Assembly: GCA_021788365.1 (NCBI GenBank)
Contig: JAJYKS010000001.1
Span: 124,001-188,000, forward strand
Reading direction: 5' to 3'
From: a bacterium
GTDB lineage: Bacteria; Patescibacteria; Microgenomatia; UBA1400; UBA12108
DNA length: 64,000 nucleotides
In this document: positions 16,548-24,760 of the stretch, piece by piece
Numbering within the stretch: the first letter of the stretch is position 1
How the letters are laid out: each line of letters opens with the position of its first letter
Notes under the pieces: generated by a model
What the model saw: only the letters and a program-made list of their open reading frames with translations
What the model was told of the DNA's origin: nothing
Database searches by the model: none
Program-made: the position numbers and the translations under genes

Positions 16548-16852
16548 TTCTTTACTTTCGGACGGTCGATCTTATCAAGGCCGAGGCCATGAACGACAAA
16601 GTAAACGACGGCGGCGATAATCGTAAAGTCGACCAGATTCCCGAGGAAGTCACCCCACATGAGTCGTACGGGGCCGAGGACGAGGGTAGCGTTTTTTAGA
16701 TCGCCGACGGCGCCTAAAATGGGGCCGAGGAGCGGGTTGATGATGTCGGTAACCAGCGAAGTTACCAGTTTGGAGACGGCGCCACCCAAAAGAAAGCCTA
16801 CGGCAAGTCCCATGACCCCTTGTTCACGAATAAAATTGAGAAAACCTTTCAT
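16544..16852 (-). CDS. mscL: Large-conductance mechanosensitive channel MscL
   Basis: 102 residues: amphipathic N-terminus (MKGFLNFIREQGVMGLAVGF), TM1 with the gating glycines GLAVGFLLGGA, the conserved loop, TM2 (FTIIAAVVYFVVHGL) and a short basic tail. Slightly shorter than E. coli MscL (136) because the C-terminal bundle is reduced. It releases solutes on hypo-osmotic shock. TATAGT (16865-16860, minus) lies 7 nt before the ATG, so leaderless. Divergent from the EEP gene with only 17 nt between starts. Confidence 0.95.
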   Translation of the reverse strand: MKGFLNFIREQGVMGLAVGFLLGGAVSKLVTSLVTDIINPLLGPILGAVGDLKNATLVLGPVRLMWGDFLGNLVDFTIIAAVVYFVVHGLGLDKIDRPKVKK

Positions 16853-16855
16853 GTA

Positions 16856-16867
16856 TTACACTATACT
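16856..16867. promoter_or_regulatory. Compact divergent promoter, mscL / EEP gene
   Basis: Overlapping -10-like hexamers: TATAGT on the minus strand (16865-16860) 7 nt before mscL, and TATACT on the plus strand (16862-16867), which is too close (2 nt) to the EEP ATG at 16870 to serve it. TATTAC at 16854-16859 is a better-placed plus-strand candidate. Confidence 0.4.
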
Positions 16868-16869
16868 CC

Positions 16870-17679
16870 ATGACACTTAGACTCATCTCGTGTAACTGTT
16901 TTGATGTATCGCTTATCAATCGTCGGCGGGCAAAGAAGATCCGCCTTCTTGCTAAAGAACTCGCTTACCTCGCCCCTGATTTACTTTGCCTTCAAGAACT
17001 CATTTCCCACCGACATCGACGCTATATGGAATCACTCCTCACTTCTCAGGGCTACCGTACGGTGTATACGCCCAATCGTATGCGAACAACAGCCGGTGGG
17101 CTATTTTTTGCCAGCCGACTGCCAATCGTGGCACACTATTTTGTTCCCTACGCACAACAGGGTATAAAAATGTCTATGCAACTCGGCGATCGATTGCTTA
17201 CCAAAGGTTGCCAAATAGTTCGTGTGCGGGCACATCACGCAACATTCACCATAGTACACACCCATATGGCGGACGTATACAACGAGCATAGTACGCGCCA
17301 GAGAGCCATACACCATAAGCAACTTACCGAGCTGGGTGCAATTATCTCAACACTTACCCCACCACTACTTCTTGTCGGCGACCTTGAAGAACGGACAGGT
17401 ACTTCTCCCTATTTTCGCCGACTTATTAAAACAACTGGACTTGTCGATGTGACTAACCATTTGCCAGACCGAATACAGTCGACCAATACCAATGTCGCCT
17501 ACATAAATGCACATTCTCCTATTCGCGAAGAGCCGGGGAAATATGACTATATCCTCGCCTCTCCATCTCTCCAGGCAGCGGCAGCTGCGGAACTCATTTT
17601 TACTGAGCCGTCTCGGGTTGGCAGACATGATGAGCACTTAACTGACCACTATCCCCTGGACTTGACACTTAATCTGTAA
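16870..17679 (+). CDS. Endonuclease/exonuclease/phosphatase (EEP) family protein
   Basis: 269 residues without signal peptide. EEP motifs in order: LRLISCNCFD (N-terminal strand), DLLCLQEL with metal-binding Glu (near 58), LLLVGDLEERTGT (usual GDFN becomes GDLE), KYDYILASP and LTDHYPL with the final Asp-His. The altered GD(F/L)-N position means one substrate-binding Asn is replaced. Likely a metal-dependent phosphoesterase of unknown substrate (nucleic acid, inositol phosphate or lipid). Its last codons contain the -35 box of the next gene. Confidence 0.8.
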   Translation: MTLRLISCNCFDVSLINRRRAKKIRLLAKELAYLAPDLLCLQELISHRHRRYMESLLTSQGYRTVYTPNRMRTTAGGLFFASRLPIVAHYFVPYAQQGIKMSMQLGDRLLTKGCQIVRVRAHHATFTIVHTHMADVYNEHSTRQRAIHHKQLTELGAIISTLTPPLLLVGDLEERTGTSPYFRRLIKTTGLVDVTNHLPDRIQSTNTNVAYINAHSPIREEPGKYDYILASPSLQAAAAAELIFTEPSRVGRHDEHLTDHYPLDLTLNL

Positions 17680-17693
17680 AAGTGTGCTATACT
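17662..17693 (+). promoter_or_regulatory. Promoter of the RRM protein gene
   Basis: TTGACA at 17662-17667 and an extended -10 TGCTATACT (17685-17693). The spacing is 20 nt, longer than ideal; the extended -10 may compensate. The transcript would carry a leader of about 100 nt (17700-17798). Confidence 0.55.
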
Positions 17694-17798
17694 ACCATCT
17701 AGTTATTTATGTGCGCTTACTTTTCCCGACGTCAGTGAGTTTTTCCTGAACCGGTACGGCAGTGAAGTGTTGGCACGAACACAATGGAGGTGCCTATC

Positions 17799-18131
17799 AT
17801 GGCAACCAAACTCTTTGTCGGTAGTCTCGCCTGGGCGACGACTGACGATTCATTAAAAAACTTCTTTTCCCAGGTAGGAGCTGTCGCATCTGCCCGTGTC
17901 ATCACTGACCGTGCTACTGGTCGCTCTAAAGGCTTCGGCTTTGTCGAGATGGCAAATGATGCTGACGCACAGAAAGCCATCCAAGAGCTCAACGGAAAAG
18001 AGCTCGACGGTCGCGCAATCGTTGTAAACGAAGCGCGTCCCATGGAACCCCGCAACGGCGGTGGTTTCGGTGGTGGTCGCCCCGGGTTCAACCGCGGTGG
18101 CAATGGCGGCGGGTACAACCGCAGCTACTAA
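17799..18131 (+). CDS. RRM-type RNA-binding protein with Gly-rich tail
   Basis: 110 residues: one RNA-recognition motif with RNP2 KLFVGSL (residues 4-10) and RNP1 KGFGFVEM (43-50), then a Gly/Arg/Asn-rich tail (GGGFGGGRPGFNRGG). Such small proteins resemble cyanobacterial Rbp/cold-shock RNA-binding proteins acting as RNA chaperones. The ATG at 17799 has GGAGG 8 nt upstream; the ATG at 17784 lies within the leader before that site and is rejected. The long leader suggests post-transcriptional control. A strong terminator follows. Confidence 0.93.
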   Translation: MATKLFVGSLAWATTDDSLKNFFSQVGAVASARVITDRATGRSKGFGFVEMANDADAQKAIQELNGKELDGRAIVVNEARPMEPRNGGGFGGGRPGFNRGGNGGGYNRSY

Positions 18132-18161
18132 GATTCTAGAAATTAGATTTTAGAAAATAGC

Positions 18162-18191
18162 AAACCCCACTTCGTAAGAAGTGGGGTTTTG
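18162..18191 (+). terminator. Rho-independent terminator after the RRM gene
   Basis: Twelve-bp perfect stem AAACCCCACTTC / GAAGTGGGGTTT around a GTAA tetraloop, ending in TTTT. Confidence 0.9.
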
Positions 18192-18222
18192 TTCAGATAT
18201 TTTTCAGCTATACATCTATAAT
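18192..18222 (+). promoter_or_regulatory. Response-regulator box and -10 of two-component system 1
   Basis: Direct repeat TTCAG at 18192-18196 and 18203-18207, exactly 11 bp apart, as bound by tandem OmpR-family dimers, then TATAAT (18217-18222) 10 nt before the ATG. The repeat replaces the -35 box. The same box occurs at 23372 and 25521. Confidence 0.6.
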
Positions 18223-18232
18223 AGTTAGGTAT

Positions 18233-18916
18233 ATGAAACTTCTGGTCGTCGAGGATGAACACAGGATAGCCGGCGCCCTTAAAAAAGGTCTTGAACAGGA
18301 GGGCTATATTGTAGACGTGGCATATACCGGTACTGATGGCTACGATATGGCGGCAACGGTACCGTACGACCTCATTGTTCTTGATCTTATGCTTCCTGGC
18401 ATGGATGGTACCACTGTCACCAAAAAACTCCGCGAAGAATCTATACATACACCTATTCTTATGCTCACGGCTCGGGGACAGGTGGCTGATAAAGTGGCTG
18501 GACTTTCTGCGGGTGCGGATGACTATCTCGCAAAACCTTTTGCCTTTGAGGAACTCTTGGCGCGCGTACGGGCAGTGACCCGTCGGCCGCGCGAGACGGC
18601 GAGCACGGTGCTTTCTGCCGAAGGACTCACTCTAGATATCACGACGTATCAGGTGGCACGTGACGGAACCTCTATTACCCTCTCTAGCAAGGAATATGCT
18701 CTCCTCGAATATTTATTGCGTAACTCTGGCCGCGTGCTCACCAAAGATCAGATAATAGATCACGTGTGGGATTACGACGCTGACGTACTCCCGAATACTG
18801 TCGAGGTGTATATACGTAATTTGCGCAAGAAAATCGACATCCCCTTCCCGGATAAGCCCGCACTCATCCATACCACCCGTGGATTTGGCTATAGCATAGG
18901 TACCCCACATGTTTAA
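18233..18916 (+). CDS. OmpR-family response regulator (system 1)
   Basis: 227 residues. Receiver domain with acidic pocket E7-D8, phospho-acceptor D51 (LIVLDLMLPGMDG) and K101 (AKPF), followed by a winged-helix Trans_Reg_C domain (SSKEYALLEYLLRNSGRVLTKDQI; C-terminal TTRGFGYSI). It overlaps its histidine kinase gene by 8 nt. Its own promoter carries a TTCAG-N6-TTCAG box, implying autoregulation. Confidence 0.95.
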   Translation: MKLLVVEDEHRIAGALKKGLEQEGYIVDVAYTGTDGYDMAATVPYDLIVLDLMLPGMDGTTVTKKLREESIHTPILMLTARGQVADKVAGLSAGADDYLAKPFAFEELLARVRAVTRRPRETASTVLSAEGLTLDITTYQVARDGTSITLSSKEYALLEYLLRNSGRVLTKDQIIDHVWDYDADVLPNTVEVYIRNLRKKIDIPFPDKPALIHTTRGFGYSIGTPHV

Positions 18917-20051
18917 GAAAGCACGACTTAAACTGACGGCGTGGTATTTGGCAATCATCATGCTGGTGTCTGCCACTTTTTCGGTGGCCATCTATCGTGT
19001 GCTCATTACCGAAGTTATCCGCGTAGCCCGCAGTCAGCAAATGCGCATCGAACGACTCTATTTCGGCCCCACTTACAATACCACGCTCCCGCCAACTATT
19101 TACTTTGATACCGATCTTTTGACCGAAACTCAGCGACGGCTCATTTTTAGCCTCATTCTTATCAACAGCGGCATCTTCGTTTTAGCTGCGTCGGTTGGTT
19201 ATATTCTGGCCGGTAAAACACTGTCTCCCATTCAGGAGATGATGGATGAACAGGGTCGGTTTATCTCTGACGCCTCACACGAGCTCAAAACTCCACTCAC
19301 CGCGCTTAAAAGTAGTATGGAAGTATATCTCCGTGATCCGTCGCCCACACTCGACGAGGCAAAATCTGTTGTTACCGATAGCATTACCGATATCAACCGT
19401 TTGCAAGCCTTGTCTGAATCTCTTCTCGCGCTCTCCGCGTATCAGCAGCCACTTTCCTCGCAGCTATCGCTTACTACGACTACGCTCGGTGCGGCAGTTG
19501 CCCAAGCAATAGAGCGTACGCGTGCAAAAGCGGCACTTCGCCACATCACAGTGAAAACTGTTGGTGCGCCTGCGGCAAAAATGGTCATTCAGGCAGATCC
19601 GCCAAAGCTTGCTGACGCTGCTGTTATACTCCTCGATAATGCGATCAAATACAGCAAGCGTGGAGGCACCGTCACCATCCGAACGGCATTGCATGGAGAT
19701 GTTGCGATTCTTAGCGTTGCTGACACTGGAATCGGTATTGCCGAGGCGGATCTACCCCACATTTTTGATCGTTTCTATCGCGCTGACTCTGCTCGGACAC
19801 ATGCCGATGAGGGTGGGTATGGCCTTGGATTGTCTATCGCCCAACATATTGCCCATCTCCATCAAGGTACTTTGATTGCAACGAGCCGCGCTGGTAAAGG
19901 GGCGACGTTTACCCTTTCTCTCCCCCGATCTCCCCGCCTGCAAAACATAATCTCTTCACCATTCAGTACATTTTCAGCCGTACGGAGTAAAGTGGTCGCA
20001 TATGCCAAAAAAATTGTCACTCCCCGTGCAACCGTCACCGGGCGCACATAA
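18909..20051 (+). CDS. Sensor histidine kinase (system 1)
   Basis: 380 residues. TM1 (about 10-30), a short external loop (45 residues), TM2 (80-100), then directly the H-box FISDASHELKTPL (His124), without an obvious HAMP. N-box LLDNAIKYS, G1 DTGIGI, F-box IFDRFYR and G2 GYGLGL are intact. The short sensory loop suggests sensing within or near the membrane. It overlaps the MacA-like gene downstream by 50 nt, so regulator, kinase and efflux genes form one transcript. Confidence 0.94.
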   Translation: MFKKARLKLTAWYLAIIMLVSATFSVAIYRVLITEVIRVARSQQMRIERLYFGPTYNTTLPPTIYFDTDLLTETQRRLIFSLILINSGIFVLAASVGYILAGKTLSPIQEMMDEQGRFISDASHELKTPLTALKSSMEVYLRDPSPTLDEAKSVVTDSITDINRLQALSESLLALSAYQQPLSSQLSLTTTTLGAAVAQAIERTRAKAALRHITVKTVGAPAAKMVIQADPPKLADAAVILLDNAIKYSKRGGTVTIRTALHGDVAILSVADTGIGIAEADLPHIFDRFYRADSARTHADEGGYGLGLSIAQHIAHLHQGTLIATSRAGKGATFTLSLPRSPRLQNIISSPFSTFSAVRSKVVAYAKKIVTPRATVTGRT

Positions 20052-21366
20052 GCCGGAGGTAGTACCCGTTTCGGCCCTCAAAAAACAGCGGTCTACGCTT
20101 TTTGCGCGAATAGCAAAGCTACCGTTCACCTTAAAGATCGTCGGAGCACTTATCATTGTTTTTGCCCTTTGGTTTGGGTGGAGTAGGTTGCAGGCTGGAA
20201 AGGCGGGACAGCCAACCTACCAAACAGCACAGGCGGCGACCGGCGACCTCGTCGTGTCGGTGACGGGTAGCGGCAGCGTCACCGCAACCAATAATGTGAC
20301 CGTCTCTACTCAGGCAACAGGAGTGGTAACAAAGGTATATGTAAAGGACGGTGATACTGTAAAGGCTGGACAAAAGTTGGCAGATCTAGAGCTTGACACC
20401 AATGGTCAGCAAAACTATGCCTCGGCACTTGCCAGCTATGAGGGTGCAAAAAATGCTCTTGCTTCGGCACAGAATGCACTCTACACATCACAGTCTTCCA
20501 TGCTTTCCAAGTGGAACTCGTACTACAGTCTTGCAACCAACAACTATTATCAGGATAGCAGCGGCGCACCGCAGCACCGTACCGAACAACCTATTGTCCA
20601 GGCCCAGGACGATTGGCTCGCGGCAGAGGCCGCATATAAGCAGCAACAACAAACAATAGCGCAAGCACAGACGTCTCTGTCATCGAGCTATTTGTCTTAC
20701 CTGCAACACACGCCATCAATATACGCACCTATTTCAGGAACTATCTCCGGATTCTCCCTTCAGAACGGGACGGTTGTCAATGCGACGACGAGTACCAGCG
20801 GGAGTAGTCTCGCCACCAAAATCGCGAGTGTGGTCACTGGCGCCAAGCCGTCTATTGTGATTACGCTCACCGAAGTGGATATTACCAAAGTAAAAGCCGG
20901 TGACAAGGCAACCATTACCGCCGATTCCCAGCCAGATAAGACGTTTACCGGTAGAGTAGTGTCTGTCGATACGGTTGGCTCGGTTTCCTCGGGGGTCACC
21001 AGTTATTCTGTCTACCTTAGTCTCGATACCGATGAGCCCGATCTCTACCCCAACATGAGTGCGACAGCCAATATCATCACAAAAGTAGACAACAATGTCC
21101 TCACCGTTCCCTCGAGCGCAGTCACAACTGCAAACGGCGTCTCGACCGTACAAGTGATGAAGAATGGCGCCCCGCAAACGGTGACCGTGCAGACGGGCGA
21201 TTCGAGCGACACCGACACTGTGATTACCTCGGGCCTCTCGGCCGGCGACACGGTGGTGACCGCGACCATTCAGCCTACTACCAGTTCGACCAGTAGCTCA
21301 CAGCAGTCCGTGTTCAGCTCGTTCGGGGGACGCACTGGTGGCGCCACGCGAGTACTGTCGAGATAA
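20002..21366 (+). CDS. MacA/HlyD-family periplasmic adaptor-like protein
   Basis: 454 residues: cytoplasmic N-terminus, one membrane anchor (about 45-65), biotinyl-lipoyl-like half-domains (VTGSGSVTATNNVTVST; later YAPISGTISGFSLQNG), a coiled-coil hairpin with repeated Gln/Ala/Ser, and a beta-barrel domain (TVPSSAVTTANGVSTV). It couples the MacB-like ABC transporter encoded downstream to exported substrates. The organism type is unknown, so whether an outer-membrane partner exists is unclear. The Ser/Thr-rich C-terminal tail is longer than usual. Confidence 0.88.
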   Translation: MPKKLSLPVQPSPGAHKPEVVPVSALKKQRSTLFARIAKLPFTLKIVGALIIVFALWFGWSRLQAGKAGQPTYQTAQAATGDLVVSVTGSGSVTATNNVTVSTQATGVVTKVYVKDGDTVKAGQKLADLELDTNGQQNYASALASYEGAKNALASAQNALYTSQSSMLSKWNSYYSLATNNYYQDSSGAPQHRTEQPIVQAQDDWLAAEAAYKQQQQTIAQAQTSLSSSYLSYLQHTPSIYAPISGTISGFSLQNGTVVNATTSTSGSSLATKIASVVTGAKPSIVITLTEVDITKVKAGDKATITADSQPDKTFTGRVVSVDTVGSVSSGVTSYSVYLSLDTDEPDLYPNMSATANIITKVDNNVLTVPSSAVTTANGVSTVQVMKNGAPQTVTVQTGDSSDTDTVITSGLSAGDTVVTATIQPTTSSTSSSQQSVFSSFGGRTGGATRVLSR

Positions 21367-21389
21367 CTCGGATAATTCAGAAAGCCAGA

Positions 21390-22139
21390 ATGCCAAAAAA
21401 CCAGAAAAATCAGACCGTCATCTCAGTTGAAAATATCTCAAAAGTTTACCAAGTGGGCGAAGTGGAGACGGTGGCTCTGGATACTGTGTCTTTTACGATC
21501 GCCAAGGGCGAGTTTGTGGCGATCATGGGACCATCGGGGTCAGGTAAGTCGACTTTGATGCATATCCTCGGGGCGCTGGATACCCCCACATCTGGCACCT
21601 ATACTTTAGACGGTGAACTCGTGTCCAGCCTCTCCGACGATGAGCTTGCTGATATACGCAATCGCAAGATTGGGTTTATTTTCCAAGCTTTTAACCTCCT
21701 TCCCCGGACTACTGCCCTCCACAACGTGATGTTGCCCATGGCCTACGCCGGGATACCCGTGGCCGAGCGGGAGGAGCGGGCGGCGGATGCCCTCACCAAA
21801 GTAGGTCTTGCCAATCGCATACATCATTACTCTAATCAGCTTTCCGGTGGGCAACAGCAGCGGGTCGCGATTGCCCGTGGCATAGTCATGGATCCGGCAA
21901 TTCTTCTGGCCGACGAGCCGACCGGTAATATCGCGAGCAATCAAGCGGATGAGGTGATGGAAATTTTCCATACCATCCACCGGCAGGGACACACCATAGT
22001 GATGATCACCCACGAACCGGATATCGCGGCACATGCGGAGCGGATATTGCATATAAAAGATGGAAAACTTGTTAATGATGAGAGGAATACTCAGAAAACT
22101 CAGAGGGTCAGAAAGCCGGAGGACCGGAAGACCGGATAA
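21390..22139 (+). CDS. MacB/LolD-type ABC transporter ATPase
   Basis: 249 residues. Walker A GPSGSGKST (near 50), Q-loop FQAFNLLPRTTALHN, signature LSGGQQQRVAIARG, Walker B ILLADEPTGNIAS and H-loop ITHEPD. The family match is to the ATPases that pair with FtsX-type permeases. N-terminal MPKNQKNQ and C-terminal QKTQRVRKPEDRKTG lie in AGAAAGCC-type purine-rich repeats that look like low-complexity extensions. Part of the HlyD-ABC-FtsX efflux unit. Confidence 0.94.
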   Translation: MPKNQKNQTVISVENISKVYQVGEVETVALDTVSFTIAKGEFVAIMGPSGSGKSTLMHILGALDTPTSGTYTLDGELVSSLSDDELADIRNRKIGFIFQAFNLLPRTTALHNVMLPMAYAGIPVAEREERAADALTKVGLANRIHHYSNQLSGGQQQRVAIARGIVMDPAILLADEPTGNIASNQADEVMEIFHTIHRQGHTIVMITHEPDIAAHAERILHIKDGKLVNDERNTQKTQRVRKPEDRKTG

Positions 22140-22144
22140 CATAC

Positions 22145-23368
22145 ATGGATATACGAGAACAGGTTGTCGAATCATTCAGAACCCTGACCGTGAACAAGTT
22201 GCGGACGGGGCTTGCGATCCTGGGTATTGTTATCGGCATCGGGAGTGTGATCGCCCTCATATCCCTTGGCCAAGGCAGCCAGCAGATGGTACAAAACCAA
22301 ATACAGTCTTTGGGCGCAAACCTACTCACCGTGCAACCTGGTTTTTCCCAGTCTGGCAGTGTACGGGGGGCGGCCGGCGGCGGCACAACACTCACCCTTG
22401 ACGATGCCCTTGCGCTTTCTACTGACCCCACTATTACCACGGTAAAAAACGTGAGCCCCGAAGTTTCGAGTAGACAGCAGGTGACGGCTGGGCGCAACAA
22501 TGCCAACGAGCAGGTTTACGGGGTGTATCCCGCCTATGCCGATATACACAAAATCACGCTTTCGAGCGGCAGCTTCGTAACAACGAGCGACCTGGCTGCG
22601 CAGCGGAAGGTAGCAGTCATCGGCCCCCAAGTTGTTACTGATTTGTTTGCCACCGATGCGAATCCTGTGGGACAGAAAATACGTGTTAAGGGCCAAGAAT
22701 ATACCGTCATCGGGGTCACGGCGAGTAAGGGCGGTACCGGCTTCCAAAACCAAGACGCCATCATCTATATTCCCCTCTCTACCGCCCAAAAATCCATTAC
22801 GGGTAGCAGTTCGATAAACTCGATTTCCGTCGAGGCTGCGAGTCAAGACGTCATGACCACGGCGGAGGACCAGGTTGGCTATGCTCTCTTGAAACGTCAT
22901 AAAATAGCGGATCCAACGCAAGCCGATTTCTCCATTTTTTCCCAGCAAGACATATTGAATACCGCCTCGTCTGTTACCGGTACGTTTACCTCGCTCCTGT
23001 CTGGCATCGCCGCAATATCGCTCCTCGTGGGCGGCATCGGGATCATGAACATCATGCTTGTCACCGTGACGGAGCGGACGCGGGAGATAGGCCTCAGGAA
23101 AGCGCTCGGGGCGAAGCGCGCGACCATTATCCGCCAGTTTTTGATTGAGTCCATTATCCTCACCATTCTTGGCGGGTGTATTGGTATGGCGTTTGGTGCG
23201 ACCGTATCATTTATTTTATCCAAGGTTCTCTCGATACCTTTTACGATTACCATGAGTTCTGTGCTTCTCTCTATCGGGGTATCCGGCGGGATTGGGATTA
23301 TATTTGGATGGTATCCAGCTAGGACGGCGGCTAAACTGCAGCCCATTGAGGCGCTGCGGTACGAATAG
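22145..23368 (+). CDS. MacB-like FtsX-type ABC permease
   Basis: 407 residues. TM1 near 20-45 (LRTGLAILGIVIGIGSVIAL), a large MacB_PCD extracytoplasmic domain (about 50-270), then three helices with the FtsX motif RTREIGLRKALGAKRATIIRQFL cut short here as REIGLRKALGAK. It mechanotransmits ATP hydrolysis to expel peptides, lipids or drugs with the adaptor and ATPase encoded upstream. Begins 5 nt after the ATPase stop. Confidence 0.93.
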   Translation: MDIREQVVESFRTLTVNKLRTGLAILGIVIGIGSVIALISLGQGSQQMVQNQIQSLGANLLTVQPGFSQSGSVRGAAGGGTTLTLDDALALSTDPTITTVKNVSPEVSSRQQVTAGRNNANEQVYGVYPAYADIHKITLSSGSFVTTSDLAAQRKVAVIGPQVVTDLFATDANPVGQKIRVKGQEYTVIGVTASKGGTGFQNQDAIIYIPLSTAQKSITGSSSINSISVEAASQDVMTTAEDQVGYALLKRHKIADPTQADFSIFSQQDILNTASSVTGTFTSLLSGIAAISLLVGGIGIMNIMLVTVTERTREIGLRKALGAKRATIIRQFLIESIILTILGGCIGMAFGATVSFILSKVLSIPFTITMSSVLLSIGVSGGIGIIFGWYPARTAAKLQPIEALRYE

Positions 23369-23371
23369 AAG

Positions 23372-23403
23372 TTCAGAATAATTTCAGAAATTGCGAATAG
23401 AAT
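23372..23403 (+). promoter_or_regulatory. Response-regulator box and -10 upstream of the anchored DUF5666-like gene
   Basis: TTCAG at 23372-23376 and 23383-23387 (11-bp period), then TAGAAT (23398-23403). The spacing from repeat to -10 (10 nt) is close to that at the system 1 promoter (9 nt). A Shine-Dalgarno AAGGAGG and the ATG at 23429 follow. Confidence 0.55.
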
Positions 23404-23428
23404 GTGCTTATAAAGAAGGAGGGGCATA

Positions 23429-23929
23429 ATGGTAGCAAATAAAGCAGTTACGTATGTTTTGGTAGGAGTCGTTGCGGCCGGAGCGGGGTTTGGCGGGGGA
23501 TATCTCTTCCGCAATTACCAGCTTGGACAGACCCGTACCCAGTTTGCTCGACAGTTTGGCGCAGGTGCCGGATCGGCCGGCGGTAGATTTTTGACAAATG
23601 GAACCGGTACTCCACGAGCTTCTGGTGGACAAGTCCTACGCATGGGAGGCAGGCCTGTCTCCGGCGACATAATTGCCGCGGACGCAAACTCCATCACGGT
23701 GAAAATGCCTGACGGCAGCAGCCGCATTGTACTCCTCTCCCCCTCGACACAGATCACCACAGCAACGGACGTGACCCGCGACAAACTCGCGACAGGGGTA
23801 CGGGTGACGGTATTTGGGACCGACAACTCCGACGGCAGCGTTTCGGCTACCTCGGTACAGCTGGCTTCTCCTTCGACAAGCTCAGGACCTTCGGCTGCTG
23901 CGTCCATCTCGCCAGCGCCTACCCAGTAA
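23429..23929 (+). CDS. Membrane-anchored DUF5666-like protein
   Basis: 166 residues: an N-terminal Gly-rich anchor helix (about 7-27), a flexible linker, then a small beta-barrel-like domain (GDIIAADANSITVKMPDGSS ... GVRVTVFGTDNSDGSVSA) of the DUF5666 kind, and a Ser/Pro tail. The tail includes a TTCGACAAGCTCAGG dispersed repeat (23879-23894), translated as SPSTSSG. It has its own promoter with a system 1 box and a strong ribosome-binding site (AAGGAGGGG). Function unknown; envelope location is inferred. Confidence 0.7.
   Translation: MVANKAVTYVLVGVVAAGAGFGGGYLFRNYQLGQTRTQFARQFGAGAGSAGGRFLTNGTGTPRASGGQVLRMGGRPVSGDIIAADANSITVKMPDGSSRIVLLSPSTQITTATDVTRDKLATGVRVTVFGTDNSDGSVSATSVQLASPSTSSGPSAAASISPAPTQ
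23879..23894. repeat. REP-like TTCGACAAGCTCAGG element inside a gene
   Basis: Second copy of the dispersed element seen at 6698-6721; flanking TCCT/AGGA can pair. Confidence 0.45.
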
Positions 23930-23942
23930 CGCCCGGCGCGTA

Positions 23943-23948
23943 TACAAT
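23943..23948 (+). promoter_or_regulatory. -10 box of the ABC-2 exporter operon (leaderless)
   Basis: TACAAT, 8 nt before the ATG at 23957. Confidence 0.45.
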
Positions 23949-23956
23949 GAGGGAGC

Positions 23957-24760
23957 ATGGCAACCGATCATATTTTGACAGTCACCAATTTGACGAAGCG
24001 GTTCGGTACCTTTACCGCGGTTGATTCCGTGTCGTTTGCCGTCAAACGCGGAGAGATCTTTGCGTTCCTGGGTCCGAACGGCGCGGGGAAAAGTACGACC
24101 ATCAAAATGGTGACGACGCTGCTCTCGCCCACATCCGGTGCTATCATATTAAACGGTCACGAGGCGGCGCATCATAAAGACGCCGTACGTAAATCTCTCG
24201 GCATAGTCTTCCAAGACCCAAGTCTGGACGACGACCTCACGGCCCAAGAAAATCTGGAGCTCCACGCCGCACTCTACCATACCCCGGTAAAAGAGCGAGC
24301 GGCACGGATTGAAAATCTCATGACATTTGTGGAGCTGTGGGACCGCAGGAACAGCCTGGTCAAGACTTTCTCGGGCGGTATGAAGCGACGACTGGAGATA
24401 GCCCGCGGCCTCCTTCACCACCCCCATATTCTGTTTCTCGATGAGCCGACCATCGGCCTCGACCCCCAGACCCGCAACCACTTGTGGAGCTATATCAAAA
24501 AAGTGAACCGCGACGAGGGAATGACGGTGTTTCTCACCACTCATTATATGGAAGAGGCGGAGCGGGTAGCGGACCGTATCGCCGTCATCGACCACGGGAA
24601 GATTATCGCCGAAGGAACAGCCGGGTCCTTGAAAAAACAAACGAAGCAAACCAATTTGGAAGATGCGTTTCTGGCCCTCACTGGTCACGCTATACGTGAC
24701 GAAGAAGCAACCGGCCTCGACCATATGCGAGCTCGACACCAGATGTGGAGGAGGCACTAA
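23957..24760 (+). CDS. DrrA-type ABC transporter ATPase
   Basis: 267 residues. Walker A GPNGAGKST (about 39-47), signature FSGGMKRRLEIARG, Walker B ILFLDEPTIGLDPQTR and H-loop TTHYMEEAE. The order and the C-terminal domain fit the daunorubicin-resistance (DrrA/CcmA) group, which works with ABC-2 permeases. It overlaps the permease gene by 16 nt. Confidence 0.94.
   Translation: MATDHILTVTNLTKRFGTFTAVDSVSFAVKRGEIFAFLGPNGAGKSTTIKMVTTLLSPTSGAIILNGHEAAHHKDAVRKSLGIVFQDPSLDDDLTAQENLELHAALYHTPVKERAARIENLMTFVELWDRRNSLVKTFSGGMKRRLEIARGLLHHPHILFLDEPTIGLDPQTRNHLWSYIKKVNRDEGMTVFLTTHYMEEAERVADRIAVIDHGKIIAEGTAGSLKKQTKQTNLEDAFLALTGHAIRDEEATGLDHMRARHQMWRRH

Noticed and set aside
17732..18118. Pro-rich minus-strand frame opposite the RRM gene
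   Set aside because: Mirror of the Gly-rich tail; no independent support.
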